Part shown: piece by piece, positions 11,048 through 19,971 of the stretch
How positions within the stretch are numbered: position 1 is the stretch's first letter
Layout: each line of letters begins with the position of its first letter
NCBI RefSeq assembly: GCF_017876655.1
Contig: NZ_JAGIOK010000001.1
Span: 2,294,001-2,358,000 of the forward strand
Direction of reading: 5' to 3'
Source of the DNA: Microbacterium imperiale
GTDB lineage: Bacteria; Actinomycetota; Actinomycetes; Actinomycetales; Microbacteriaceae
DNA length: 64,000 nucleotides
Made by a program: the position numbers and the translations under genes
The notes under the pieces: generated by a model
The model's input: only the letters and a program-made list of their open reading frames with translations
The model's database searches: none
Told to the model about the DNA's origin: nothing

Positions 11048-12238
11048 ATGACCGAGCAGGACGTCCGGAAGGGACTCGTGGGGGTCGTCGCCGATGTGAC
11101 GGCGATCTCGAAAGTGAACCCGGAGACGAACTCGCTGCTCTACCGGGGCTACCCGGTGCAGGAGCTCGCCGCGACGCAGCCGGTCGACGCCGTGGCGCAC
11201 CTGCTCTGGCACGGCGAGCTGCCGACCGACGAGCAGCTCGCCGAGCAGCGCCGACGGGCCCGGCTGCAGCGGGCGCTGCCGCCGGAGCTGCGGGAGGCGA
11301 TCGACCGGATGCCGCTCGACGCGCACCCGATGGACGAGGTCCGCACGGCGGTGAGCGTGCTCGGTGCGCTCGACACCGCCGGCGCGGCATCCGTGCTGGA
11401 CGCGGTCGGAACGCCCGAACGCAACCGCGAGCGCAGCCTGCGCCTGTTCGCGGTGCTTCCCGCCATCGTCGCGTACGGGCAGCGCCGGCGACGGGGGCTC
11501 GGGCTCATCGAACCGCGTGACGACCTCGACGACGCGGCGAACTTCCTATGGATGACGTTCGGCGACGAGCCGCATCCCGTTGTGGCGGAGGCGTTCAACC
11601 GGTCGCTCATCCTGTACGCGGAGCATTCGTTCAACGCCTCGACCTTCACGGGCCGCGTCATCGCCTCGACGCTCAGCGACCTCTACTCCGCGGTGGTGGG
11701 GGCTATCGGTGCGCTGAAGGGTCCGCTGCACGGTGGTGCCAACGAGGCCGTGATGCACGTCTTCGACGAGATCGGCGATGCCGCCGGCGTCGAGGCCTGG
11801 CTCGACCGAGCGCTCGCCGACAAGCGCAAGATCATGGGCTTCGGTCACCGCGTCTACAAGCGCGGCGACTCGCGGGTGCCGACGATGAAGGCCGCGCTCG
11901 ACACCCTCGTGGCCCACTACGAGCGGCCGGATGTCGCCGAGCTGTACGACACCCTCGAGCGCGCGTTCACGCAGCGCAAGGGCATCTACCCGAACCTCGA
12001 CTACCCGTCGGGCCCCGCCTACAACCTCATGGGCTTCGACACCGTGACCTTCACGCCGCTGTTCGTCGCGGCGCGGGTGATCGGCTGGACCGCGCACATC
12101 ATGGAGCAGTACGCCGCGAACGCGCTCATCCGCCCGCTGTCGGCATACGACGGCCCGGACGAGCGGCACGTCGACGGATATGTGGCTGATGAGGCCGAGG
12201 TCGAGGCGGCCGAGCGCCCGGAGGAAGCCGCGGGCTGA
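11048..12238 (+). CDS. prpC: 2-methylcitrate synthase / citrate synthase II
   Basis: This protein has 396 residues. It condenses propionyl-CoA with oxaloacetate. Citrate synthase signatures: SFNASTFTGRVIAST, GPLHGGANEAVM (catalytic His), GFGHRVYKRGDSRVP (oxaloacetate-binding His/Arg) and YPNLDYPSGPAYNLMGF (catalytic Asp region). The short dimeric type and operon place favour the methylcitrate role over the TCA enzyme, though such enzymes often accept acetyl-CoA too. A GAGAGGGA ribosome site precedes the ATG. It is the last gene before a strong terminator. Confidence 0.94.
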   Translation: MTEQDVRKGLVGVVADVTAISKVNPETNSLLYRGYPVQELAATQPVDAVAHLLWHGELPTDEQLAEQRRRARLQRALPPELREAIDRMPLDAHPMDEVRTAVSVLGALDTAGAASVLDAVGTPERNRERSLRLFAVLPAIVAYGQRRRRGLGLIEPRDDLDDAANFLWMTFGDEPHPVVAEAFNRSLILYAEHSFNASTFTGRVIASTLSDLYSAVVGAIGALKGPLHGGANEAVMHVFDEIGDAAGVEAWLDRALADKRKIMGFGHRVYKRGDSRVPTMKAALDTLVAHYERPDVAELYDTLERAFTQRKGIYPNLDYPSGPAYNLMGFDTVTFTPLFVAARVIGWTAHIMEQYAANALIRPLSAYDGPDERHVDGYVADEAEVEAAERPEEAAG

Positions 12239-12255
12239 GCGGACCGCGACGCCGT

Positions 12256-12277
12256 CGTTCCGGCACGCGCCGGAACG
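12256..12277. terminator. Small hairpin after prpC
   Basis: An 8-bp stem (12256-12263 with 12270-12277) lies ahead of the larger hairpin. The two form a tandem stop between convergent genes. Confidence 0.5.
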
Positions 12278-12280
12278 CGG

Positions 12281-12325
12281 ATCGACCCGCCGCCCCCCCG
12301 AGTGCTCGGGGTGCGGCGGGTCGAT
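12281..12325. terminator. Bidirectional terminator between prpC and the nucleotidase gene
   Basis: A perfect 13-bp stem (12281-12293 with 12313-12325) and a 19-base loop sit in the 107-base gap between convergent genes, 20 bases from the nucleotidase stop. Confidence 0.8.
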
Positions 12326-12345
12326 TCGTCGTGCGGATCAGCGGG

Positions 12346-15300
12346 TCAGGCGGTGCGTCGGCGACGCGCGGCGATGAGGACGCCGCCCGCGGCCAGGGCG
12401 AGGACGCCCGCCACGATGAACCCGATCGGAACCGCGCCGCCGGTGACGGCGATCGTGCCCGCCGGCGCGGCGGCCGTGATCGTCACGCCGACCTCGATCG
12501 GTGTGAGCGAGCCCGACGTCACGACGAGGCGGTGTGCGCCGACCTCGAAGTCGCGCGGGATCGCGATCGAGAACGCCGTGCGGCCCGATGCGTCGGCCGC
12601 GGGGATGCCGCTGACGACGATCGGTTCGCTGAACAGCGTGGCCTCGATCCGCTGGCCGGGCTCGAGGCCCGTCACCGTCACCGCGAGCGTTCCGCCCTGC
12701 GGCACCGACGTCGCGCCGAGCTCGACGGTCGCCCACGGCTGCGCCGGCTCGCCGTCACCGGGCTCGCCGGGCTCGCCGGGCTCGGTGGGCTCGCCGGGCT
12801 CCGTGGGCTCGCCGTCACCGGGGGCGCCGGGGCCGGGGAAACCGGGCTGCTCGACCGGCGGCTGCTCGCCGGCGACGTAGGCGCGGTTCGCCGGTGCCGG
12901 TGAGACCGGGCCGACGGCGGCGAAGAACTCCACCGTCGCCTGCAGGTCGACCTGGCCGGAGTCCGCCGCGCCGGTGCCCGTCGCGAAGGTGCCGAAGTTG
13001 TCGCCGCCGCCCGCGAGGAACGAGTTGGTGACGACGCGGATCTTCGTGCTGGTGTCGTCGAGCGCGAGCTGCTCACCGTTCAGCTGCATCGAGCGGATGT
13101 GCGAGCCCTTCGTCGCCGCGGGGTCGTACTCGAACGTGAAGCCCTTCGAGACACCCATCGCGAGCTTGGGGCGCGAGGCGGTGGCCGGCTGCCACTGCTC
13201 CTCGAGCACCTGCTTGATCTGTGCAGGGGTGAGCTCGAGCGTGACCAGGGTGTTCGCGAACGGCTGGACGTTGGCGACCTCACGGTACGACACGGCGCCG
13301 TTGTCGTCGCCGAACAGCAGGTCGGCGCGCAGGCCGCCCGGGTTCATGAACGCCACCTCGGCGTCGCGCCCGCCGTAGGCCGGGTTCTGCGACGTGGCCC
13401 ACAGGTAGACGTCGGCCACGGTGTTGCCGAGCGTCGAGTGCACTCCGCGATCCTCAGCGCCCGTCGCGGTCTTGCCGCGCAGGATGTCGGCGGTGATCGA
13501 TCCGACCTGCACCCGGCCCTTCTCGTCCGCGATGCGGACCGCGTCCGCGACGACCTGGGCCGTGTCGGTGTCGGGGTAGGCGATGTACTGACCCAGCGTG
13601 GCGTTGTAGAGCGACACCGTGCTGGGGGTGATCGACTCGAGTTCGCCCGCGTCGGTCAGCTCGATGTCGAGCGAGCCGAGCGTCGTGCCGTACTGGTGGG
13701 CCTGCAGCACCGGGCGTCCGCCGATCTCGCACGCGTACTTCTGGTGCGTGTGTGCCGAGACGATCGCGTCGATGTCGGACGAGGCGCCGCGGACGAGGTC
13801 GCCGAAGTCGCCGGCCTCGGTCGCGATCGCGGCGCAGTCGGAGCCCGCGGACCCTTCGTGCGCGAGCAGCACCACGATGTCCGCGCCCTCGGCGACGGCG
13901 TCGGCGGCAGCGTCGTTGGCCGAGGCGACCTGGTCGCGGAACTCGATGCCCGCGATGCCCTGCGGGCTGACCATACCGGCGGTCTGCTCGGTCACGGTGC
14001 CGACGAATGCGACCTGCGTGCCGTCGACCTCCTTGATCGTGTACGGCTTGAGCGCGTGCTCGTCGGTGCCCTTGCGGAAGACGTTCGCGCCCAGCGCGAA
14101 GTCGCTGAAGGCACCGGCATCCGCGTTCTCCTCGAATCGAGGGATGACACGCTCGGTCAGGTCGTCGAATCCGCGGTCGAACTCGTGGTTGCCGACGGCG
14201 CTGACGTCGAGGCCGGCGGTCTTCAGCGCGTCGATCGTGGGGGTGTCCTGGTCGATGAACGACTCGAACGCCGAGGCGCCGATGTTGTCGCCGGCCGAGA
14301 CGAGCAGGGTGTTCGGGTTCTGCTGACGGAACTTGTCAACCGCACCCGCGAGGACCGCGGCACCCGCGACCCCGCCGGACTCCTGCACGAGGCGGCCGTG
14401 GAAGTCGTTGATCGTCAGCACGCGGATGTCGGGCTGTGCGACGGGAGCGCCGCCGACGAGCTGCTCGATGCTGTAGAGCGTCGTCGTGCCGGACACCTCG
14501 TTGCCGACCGCGAGCAGCGGCTGGCCCGTGGGGGAGCGGTGTGCCCCGATGAACTGGACGCCCTCGGGGCCGAGGTCGCCCGCGGCGGGGGAGTCGGCGG
14601 TGGCGCCGAAGTCGCGGTTGTTGACGTACGTCACGTACGTCGCCGCCTTCGGGTCGGTGATGTCGTAGACGATGACGCCGCCGACGCGCTCGAAGCCGAT
14701 GAAGGCGTAGGTGCGGCCGCCGACCGTGCCGATCGACAGGTTCTCGGGCTCGGGCCCCTTGTCATCGCTGCGGCCGTCGAAGTTGGCCTCGGAGTGGTTC
14801 GAGTTGAAGTACTCGGGCGCGACGCGCGCGAGGATCTGCTCGAACTGGTCGCCGGAGTCGAACACCAGCGAGCCGTCGGTGCCCCAGATCGAGAACGAGC
14901 GGCTGCCGAACGAGTAGAGCTCCTCGTAGCAGGTGCCGTCGGCGCGCAGGCCGTTGGCGGTCGAGACGTTCAGGCGTCCGAGGGCTGCATCGCCCAGCTG
15001 GGCGGCAAGGGGGGAGTCGGCACAGACGGCCGGGAGGTCCTTCTTGCCGAGGTCCTTCACGCGGGCGGCCTCGGCGTAGTCGCCCCACTCACGGGCGTCG
15101 CCCTCGTTCGCGGTGACGAGGTACGTGGTGGCCTTGCCGCCCACCATGGCCGAGTACGACTGGATGCCGTCGGGCATGTAGATGCCCTTCAGACCGGCGT
15201 AGGTGGCGATGTTGATCGCGCCGTCCCTGTCGCTCGCGTCGAGCCCGTTGCCCGCCGCGCCGTGGTCCTTGAACCCGAGCGGGAGGACCTTGGTGACCTC

Positions 15301-16155
15301 GGCCTTGGCGAGGTCGACGACAGCGATCGCGTTCGCCTCCTGCAGGGCCGCATAGGCGGTCGTGCCGTCGACGGTGATGTACTCGGGCTCGAGGTTGCGG
15401 CTCACGCGGTTGGCGGTGAGCGGCTTGTCGCCCTGGTTGGGCGCGGCGACGTCGGGGCCGAAGACGCGCACACCGGCGGGGAGGGCCGTCGCTTCGAACG
15501 CGCCGAAGCCGGCGATGCGGACGGCGTTCTGCGCCGGTGCGGTGACCGTCTTCGGCAGCGCGACGACGCCGATCGAGCCCTCGGGGTCGGTCGAGAAGTC
15601 TTCGGCGGGCTCGCCCTCGTTGGCGACGACCGCGTAGGCGCCGTCCTTCGAGATCGTGACCATGTCGGGCAGGGCGCCGACCGTGACCGAGCCGAGGCGG
15701 GCGGATGCCGCGTCGTCGGCGTTCGCGTCGAAGAAGACCAGCGACCCGTTCGCGGTCTTGTCCTCGGCCTCGAACGCGACGACGCCGAGACCGTCGTCGC
15801 GGATGGCGAGGGAGTTCGCCGTGCCGGCATCCGCGATGGTGAACAGCTCGACGGGAGCCGTCGGGTCGCTGTTGTCGAGCACGCTGACGGAGCCGGCCAG
15901 TGCGTTGACGACGTAGAGGCGGTCGCGGTACGACTGCACGATCTCGGCGGCGGACTCGTCGAAGACGCCGGTCTCGTGCGATCCGATCGGCGTCAGTGCC
16001 AGGGTCGCGCCGGGCGCGGAGTCGCGGATGGGGTCGGGAACGACGGCTGCGGATGCCGCCGTCAGCGGTGTGAGTGCGAGGGTGCAGGTCAGTGCGGCCG
16101 TGGCGACGGCCGCGAGCGTGCGGGGAACCGTGCGGTTCCGGGCAGGCGAAGGCAT
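12346..16155 (-). CDS. Secreted cell-wall protein: choice-of-anchor I domain fused to 5'-nucleotidase/metallophosphatase
   Basis: This protein has 1269 residues. It starts at ATG 16155 with AGAGGA upstream. A signal peptide (about 1-40, ending ASAAVVP) is followed by a beta-propeller-like choice-of-anchor I region (about 45-560). A metallophosphatase with TINDFHGRL, SAGDNIGAS and GNHEFDRG (metal ligands) comes next, then a 5'-nucleotidase C-terminal domain (about 800-1060; FMNPGGLRADL, NTLVTLELTPAQIK, NSFLAGGGDNF). A Pro/Gly/Glu repeat linker at about 1105-1135 (bases 12752-12822) leads to an Ig-like domain. The tail IAVTGG, a hydrophobic helix and ARRRR look like an LAxTG-type class E sortase signal. 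It probably releases phosphate and nucleosides from external nucleotides at the cell surface. Confidence 0.9.
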   Translation of the reverse strand: MPSPARNRTVPRTLAAVATAALTCTLALTPLTAASAAVVPDPIRDSAPGATLALTPIGSHETGVFDESAAEIVQSYRDRLYVVNALAGSVSVLDNSDPTAPVELFTIADAGTANSLAIRDDGLGVVAFEAEDKTANGSLVFFDANADDAASARLGSVTVGALPDMVTISKDGAYAVVANEGEPAEDFSTDPEGSIGVVALPKTVTAPAQNAVRIAGFGAFEATALPAGVRVFGPDVAAPNQGDKPLTANRVSRNLEPEYITVDGTTAYAALQEANAIAVVDLAKAEVTKVLPLGFKDHGAAGNGLDASDRDGAINIATYAGLKGIYMPDGIQSYSAMVGGKATTYLVTANEGDAREWGDYAEAARVKDLGKKDLPAVCADSPLAAQLGDAALGRLNVSTANGLRADGTCYEELYSFGSRSFSIWGTDGSLVFDSGDQFEQILARVAPEYFNSNHSEANFDGRSDDKGPEPENLSIGTVGGRTYAFIGFERVGGVIVYDITDPKAATYVTYVNNRDFGATADSPAAGDLGPEGVQFIGAHRSPTGQPLLAVGNEVSGTTTLYSIEQLVGGAPVAQPDIRVLTINDFHGRLVQESGGVAGAAVLAGAVDKFRQQNPNTLLVSAGDNIGASAFESFIDQDTPTIDALKTAGLDVSAVGNHEFDRGFDDLTERVIPRFEENADAGAFSDFALGANVFRKGTDEHALKPYTIKEVDGTQVAFVGTVTEQTAGMVSPQGIAGIEFRDQVASANDAAADAVAEGADIVVLLAHEGSAGSDCAAIATEAGDFGDLVRGASSDIDAIVSAHTHQKYACEIGGRPVLQAHQYGTTLGSLDIELTDAGELESITPSTVSLYNATLGQYIAYPDTDTAQVVADAVRIADEKGRVQVGSITADILRGKTATGAEDRGVHSTLGNTVADVYLWATSQNPAYGGRDAEVAFMNPGGLRADLLFGDDNGAVSYREVANVQPFANTLVTLELTPAQIKQVLEEQWQPATASRPKLAMGVSKGFTFEYDPAATKGSHIRSMQLNGEQLALDDTSTKIRVVTNSFLAGGGDNFGTFATGTGAADSGQVDLQATVEFFAAVGPVSPAPANRAYVAGEQPPVEQPGFPGPGAPGDGEPTEPGEPTEPGEPGEPGDGEPAQPWATVELGATSVPQGGTLAVTVTGLEPGQRIEATLFSEPIVVSGIPAADASGRTAFSIAIPRDFEVGAHRLVVTSGSLTPIEVGVTITAAAPAGTIAVTGGAVPIGFIVAGVLALAAGGVLIAARRRRTA
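12752..12822 (-). repeat. In-frame GEP-type short repeats in the wall-spanning linker
   Basis: Degenerate 9-base units encode runs of Gly-Glu-Pro and Thr-Glu-Pro. Such linkers carry surface domains through the cell wall. The unit number is likely to vary between strains by slippage. Confidence 0.7.
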
Positions 16156-16274
16156 AGGTGTCCTCTGGTCGGGTGAACGGGTGCGGGTCGTGCTTATCGC
16201 GCGGACGTGTCCGGCACGTGAATGCACGGCAACCGATCGGGGACGGCCGGAGGGGCGCGTGGCACGATGAGGGC

Positions 16275-17051
16275 ATGAGCGAGTACACGACGATCGTCAC
16301 CGAGACGCGCGGCCGCGTCGGCTGGATCACCCTGAACCGCCCGGAGGCGCTCAACGCCCTCAACTCGACGCTCGCGGCGGAGCTGGCCGCGGCGGCGGTC
16401 GCCTTCGATCGCGATGAGGAGGTCGGCGCGATCGTGGTCACCGGATCGGAGCGGGCGTTCGCCGCCGGCGCCGACATCAAGGAGATGGCGGGCAAGAGCG
16501 CCCGTGACATGTCGGTCGACAACCCGTTCGCCCCGCTCGAGGACTTCGCGCGGGTGCGCACGCCCGTCGTCGCCGCGGTCGCCGGTTACGCGCTGGGTGG
16601 CGGATGCGAGCTCGCCATGATGTGCGACATCATCCTCGCCGCCGACACGGCCGTGTTCGGACAGCCCGAGATCGACCTGGGCGTGATCCCCGGCATCGGC
16701 GGGACGCAGCGGCTCGCACGCGCGATCGGTTACTACAAGGCGGCGGAGCTCGTGCTGACCGGGCGTCGGATGGCCGCGGATGAGGCCGAGCGGGCGGGGC
16801 TGGTGTCGCGGGTCGTTCCCGCGGCCGACCTGCTCGCCGAGGCGGGGGCCGTCGCCGATCGGATCGCGTCGCGTTCGCTGCCCGTCGCGTACGCGGCCAA
16901 GCAGGCGCTGCGCGCATCGCAGGAGACGACCGCCGCCGAGGGGCTGCGTCTGGAGCGAACGATCTTCGCCTCGCTGTTCGCCCTCGACGACCAGAAGGAG
17001 GGGATGTCGGCGTTCGCCGAGAAGCGTGCGCCGGAGTTCCGCCACCGCTGA
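16275..17051 (+). CDS. Enoyl-CoA hydratase (crotonase family)
   Basis: This protein has 258 residues. It adds water to trans-2-enoyl-CoA in fatty-acid or amino-acid oxidation. Signatures: [24 protein letters not shown] (oxyanion hole and CoA site), [12 protein letters not shown] (catalytic Glu), [18 protein letters not shown] (second catalytic Glu). Both Glu residues are present, so hydratase activity is likely. The chosen ATG matches family N-termini; another ATG 9 bases upstream is in frame and possible. It is divergent from the nucleotidase gene. The cytochrome b-like gene follows after 9 bases. Confidence 0.92.
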   Translation: MSEYTTIVTETRGRVGWITLNRPEALNALNSTLAAELAAAAVAFDRDEEVGAIVVTGSERAFAAGADIKEMAGKSARDMSVDNPFAPLEDFARVRTPVVAAVAGYALGGGCELAMMCDIILAADTAVFGQPEIDLGVIPGIGGTQRLARAIGYYKAAELVLTGRRMAADEAERAGLVSRVVPAADLLAEAGAVADRIASRSLPVAYAAKQALRASQETTAAEGLRLERTIFASLFALDDQKEGMSAFAEKRAPEFRHR

Positions 17052-17060
17052 CCCGTCGCA

Positions 17061-18029
17061 ATGCGAGGAGCGAAGGACCCGGTGGCCGAGCGGCGTCACG
17101 GGCCGGCTGCCGCGCGCTTCACCGTGAGGCAGTGGGTGGGCGTGATCGCCGTCGGTGCGATCGTGCTCGTCGTGGGGGCGGCGACCGCCGTGATCGCCGC
17201 CCGGTGGATGCTGAGCGTCGAGGCGGTGCGCGACTTCGTCACCCGGTATCCCGGCGTGTACGAGCTGCCGGCGTCTGCGCCCGTCGGGGTGCCGGCGTGG
17301 CTGGCCTGGCAGCATTTCTTCAACGCCTTCCTCATGGTGCTGATCGTCCGGACCGGCTTGCAGGTGCGTCGAGAGAAGCGGCCGTCGGCGTTCTGGTCGC
17401 CCCGCGGCGCGCGGAAGCGCAAGACGAGCCTCACGATCTGGTTCCACCAGGCGCTCGACGTGCTGTGGGTGGTCAACGGTCTCGTGTTCGTGATCCTGCT
17501 GTTCGCGACCGGGCAGTGGACGCGCATCGTCCCGACCAGCGCGGAGGTGCTGCCCAACGCCGCGTCGGCGGCGCTGCAGTACGTCTCGCTCGACTGGCCC
17601 ACCGAGAACGGCTGGGTCGCCTACAACAGCCTGCAGCAGCTCGCCTACTTCTCGGTCGTGTTCGTCGCGTCACCGCTCGCGGTCCTCAGCGGCGCGCGAT
17701 TGAGCACCGCGTGGCCTCGGGGTGAGCGCCGGATCAACCGCCTGATCTCGATCGACGTGGCTCGGCGCATCCACGTGCGGGTGATGGTGTTCTTCGTGGC
17801 CTTCATCACCGCCCATGTCACGCTCGTGCTCGCGACGGGGGCGCTGCGCAACCTCAACCACATGTTCGCGGCGCGGGGCTCGGTCGATCCCGGCGCCTAC
17901 GCTGACGATCCCACCGGGTTCTGGCTCTTCGTCGCGTCGATCACCGTCACCGCGGTGGCCGTCTTCGCGGCCCGTCCGGCGGTGCTCGCGCCGATCGCCC
18001 GGCTCTTCGGCACGGTGACGGTGCGCTGA
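17061..18029 (+). CDS. Cytochrome b561/b6-like membrane protein
   Basis: This protein has 322 residues and about five membrane segments (residues 27-50, 80-98, 133-153, 198-215, 236-260, with a last one near 287-305). Histidines lie in or near helices in WQHFFNAF, IWFHQALDV, RIHVRVMVFF and FITAHVTLVL, consistent with b-heme ligands. The pattern resembles the cytochrome b/b6 domain of di-heme electron carriers such as formate dehydrogenase gamma. No molybdo-oxidoreductase partner is adjacent, so its donor and acceptor are unknown. Confidence 0.72.
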   Translation: MRGAKDPVAERRHGPAAARFTVRQWVGVIAVGAIVLVVGAATAVIAARWMLSVEAVRDFVTRYPGVYELPASAPVGVPAWLAWQHFFNAFLMVLIVRTGLQVRREKRPSAFWSPRGARKRKTSLTIWFHQALDVLWVVNGLVFVILLFATGQWTRIVPTSAEVLPNAASAALQYVSLDWPTENGWVAYNSLQQLAYFSVVFVASPLAVLSGARLSTAWPRGERRINRLISIDVARRIHVRVMVFFVAFITAHVTLVLATGALRNLNHMFAARGSVDPGAYADDPTGFWLFVASITVTAVAVFAARPAVLAPIARLFGTVTVR

Positions 18030-18052
18030 ACCGTGCTCCATCGGTGCACCGG

Positions 18053-18156
18053 TCCGATGATCCGGTGATCCGGTGATCCGGTGATCCGGTGATCCGGTGA
18101 TCCGGTGATCCGGTGATCCGGTGATCCGGTGATCCGGTGATCCGATGATCCGATGA
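18053..18156. repeat. 8-bp tandem repeat array, 13 units
   Basis: Ten perfect copies of TCCGGTGA fill 18061-18140. They are flanked by variant TCCGATGA units: one before (18053-18060) and two after (18141-18156). There are no spacers, so it is not CRISPR. It lies between the cytochrome-like gene and the 3' end of the HNH gene. An 8-bp unit is out of phase with the genetic code, and no gene spans it. Confidence 0.97.
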
Positions 18157-18220
18157 TTCACTCCGCGAGGGCGCGTTCGGGCGGCGGCCCGCAGAGCGGC
18201 GAGTCATACGAGGGGGCGGG

Positions 18221-19669
18221 TCAGAAGGGTGGCGGTTCGCTGAGCCGGGTGCGGACGCTCGCTTCCGGTGGCGGATCCGCCGCGGGTGTGAAGCAGACGG
18301 CGGGGATCGGCACGTCTTCGCGGTAGATTCGCCCGCCGGGGGAGGTCCATTCGAGGACTCCGTCGCCGAGTTGCCTCACGTTCCAGTCGGTGAATTGCTT
18401 CATCGAGTGGTGTCGCTGGCAGAGGTGGGCGAGGTTGTAGATGTGGGTGTGGCCGCCGAGGGCGTGGTCGATGGTGTGGTCGATCTCGCAGCGGATCGCG
18501 GCCCGACGGCACCCGGGGAACCGGCAGTGCTGGTCGCGGGCTTGCAGGAGGCGTCGCATCGAGGCGGTGGGCCGGTAGGTATCGATCTCGACCGGGGTGC
18601 GGGTGATGGGGTCGATGAAGAGCCGGTCCCACGAGGTCGTTTGCCCGGCGAGTTCGCGGGCCGTGTCAGCGTCGACCAGCCCCGTTCCGACAGCTTCGGC
18701 GGGACCGTGGTCGGTTCCGGTGAGCGTGTCTGCGGTGACCACGACCTGCACGCGTGCTCGGATGGCGCCCAGTGGCCCCGGAGCGTCGATGCCGTAGGTG
18801 GGGTCGACCGCCGGCGCACCCGCGAGGACGAGGTCGGCGAGAGCGTCGGCGCGGAGCTGATCCATCGTGCGCGTATCCGGCTCCTCAGGCTGGGCGGTCG
18901 TAGTCGCCGCGGCCTCGCCGAACGCGGTGCCCGCGGCATCGGGCCCGTCGCCGAACGCCGCCCCGGCTGCACCCGCGCCCGCGGCATCCATCCCCTCGCC
19001 CGGTACCCCCATTCCGGCACCCCGGGCGCCCTTCACGGACTGGCCCATCTGCGTCAGCCGGTCCAACATCCCCGCGGCGATCACGGTGGGCAAGGTCGCG
19101 ATCAGATCCGACATCCCGTCCGCCCCGGGAAGCACCCGAACGCACCGCCCGGCGGCGGCGTCCCGGTGTCGCTCAGTGAACTCCCGCGGATGCATCCGCT
19201 CCGCCAACGCTCTCAGCGGCTCCTTCACCCGCACCGCGATGTCCTGCTCGCAGATCTCGATCGCAGCGTCCGCGAACGCGCCCCGAACCTCAGCCGGCAC
19301 CACCGTCCCGGCTTTGACGATCACCTCCACGTGATCCCGCGTGATCCGCCGGGTCTCCCACGCCGCGAACACGGCCGGGTAGTCGTCGACGATCGTCATC
19401 GCGTGGTCGATGTCGTGCTGCAACCGCCGATCCGACCGCCCCGCCAAACCCGCCGCCTCCGCAGCGACCGACCGTAGCTCCATGTCAGACGCCATCCCCC
19501 GCACACCGCCGACGTGCGCGACCCGCAACGCCGACCGTCCGACCTCAGCGAGGGCGCGAATCAGGGCGACATCCCCGGCGTGAGCAGCATCCAACGCCTC
19601 AGCAAACGCCCCGAGCGCACCGGCATGGGGACTCCGTCCCACTCCGTCACTGCCGCGCGTCGTTGCCAT
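18221..19669 (-). CDS. HNH endonuclease domain protein with DUF222 (13E12 repeat family)
   Basis: This protein has 482 residues from the ATG at 19669; a GTG at 19705 would add 12. DUF222 covers about residues 25-330 with an Ala/Gly-rich low-complexity insert near 205-250. The C-terminal HNH motif is complete: CRFPGC, CEIDHTIDHALGG and NLAHLCQRHHSMK (zinc cysteines and catalytic His). These proteins are multi-copy in many actinobacteria and their role is unknown; a selfish or recombination function is suspected. Here one end abuts an 8-bp tandem array and the other a 74-bp interspersed repeat. The gene is transcribed toward the array. Confidence 0.88.
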   Translation of the reverse strand: MATTRGSDGVGRSPHAGALGAFAEALDAAHAGDVALIRALAEVGRSALRVAHVGGVRGMASDMELRSVAAEAAGLAGRSDRRLQHDIDHAMTIVDDYPAVFAAWETRRITRDHVEVIVKAGTVVPAEVRGAFADAAIEICEQDIAVRVKEPLRALAERMHPREFTERHRDAAAGRCVRVLPGADGMSDLIATLPTVIAAGMLDRLTQMGQSVKGARGAGMGVPGEGMDAAGAGAAGAAFGDGPDAAGTAFGEAAATTTAQPEEPDTRTMDQLRADALADLVLAGAPAVDPTYGIDAPGPLGAIRARVQVVVTADTLTGTDHGPAEAVGTGLVDADTARELAGQTTSWDRLFIDPITRTPVEIDTYRPTASMRRLLQARDQHCRFPGCRRAAIRCEIDHTIDHALGGHTHIYNLAHLCQRHHSMKQFTDWNVRQLGDGVLEWTSPGGRIYREDVPIPAVCFTPAADPPPEASVRTRLSEPPPF

Positions 19670-19765
19670 ATGTCCATGATCGCGCGGACCACCGACATCC
19701 GACACGGACCGGCCGACGATTGTGGACAGGTCACCTCCCCCTCAGTCGGGGGAGGACACCGTCGC

Positions 19766-19839
19766 AACTCCTCAAGATCGGCGTGCAGGCGCTGCTCCAT
19801 GCCGCTGTTGCCGTCGGATTGGCCCGGGCTTGAGGAGTT
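19766..19839. repeat. 74-bp palindromic-ended interspersed repeat, copy 1
   Basis: Ends are perfect inverted 10-mers AACTCCTCAA (19766-19775) and TTGAGGAGTT (19830-19839). The length is the same as copies at 55270 and 55434. The centre is GC-rich and more diverged (no CCGCGG arm). It sits in the roughly 300-base gap upstream of the HNH gene. Confidence 0.85.
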
Positions 19840-19841
19840 AG

Positions 19842-19930
19842 GGCGCGGGCTGTCCGCTGACACCCGCCGCCGGTCTGGCCGCCCGGCCGGTTCGGTGGCG
19901 CGGCGGGGCTGGGGCTGGCAAGCCGACGGC
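19842..19930. repeat. 89-bp inter-repeat segment shared with 55346-55433
   Basis: This stretch between copy 1 and the partial copy at 19931 matches the stretch between the last two copies at the second locus almost base for base, including CCGCTGACACCCGCCGCC and CCGGTTCGGTGGCGCGG. The two loci therefore share a repeat-spacer-repeat module rather than isolated palindromes. Confidence 0.8.
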
Positions 19931-19971
19931 AACTCCTCAAGGTCGGCCATTCGCCCGCAGGAAGCCGGGAC
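19931..19971. repeat. Truncated 74-bp repeat, copy 2
   Basis: It begins with the same AACTCCTCAAGGTC as the copy at 55434. Similarity decays after about 30 bases, just before the stop of the acetyltransferase gene at 19972, and no matching right end is found. Confidence 0.7.

Noticed and set aside
13099..16176. Open frame of about 1000 codons opposite the nucleotidase gene
   Set aside because: It is rich in Arg, Asp, Val and Gly without any domain, lies fully antisense to a well-recognised protein, and is a normal by-product of GC-rich third positions.
18053..18156. CRISPR array
   Set aside because: The units are 8 bp with no spacers and no cas genes in the window.
18157..18220. Protein-coding reading of the 8-bp array and its flank (repeating ITGSPDHR-type peptide)
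   Set aside because: The 8-bp unit cycles through all frames, giving the same peptide in each; there is no start signal and the frames overlap the HNH gene end.
19766..19971. Insertion sequence
   Set aside because: The inverted-repeat units are only 74 bp and no transposase gene lies between or beside them, so at most they are non-autonomous elements.
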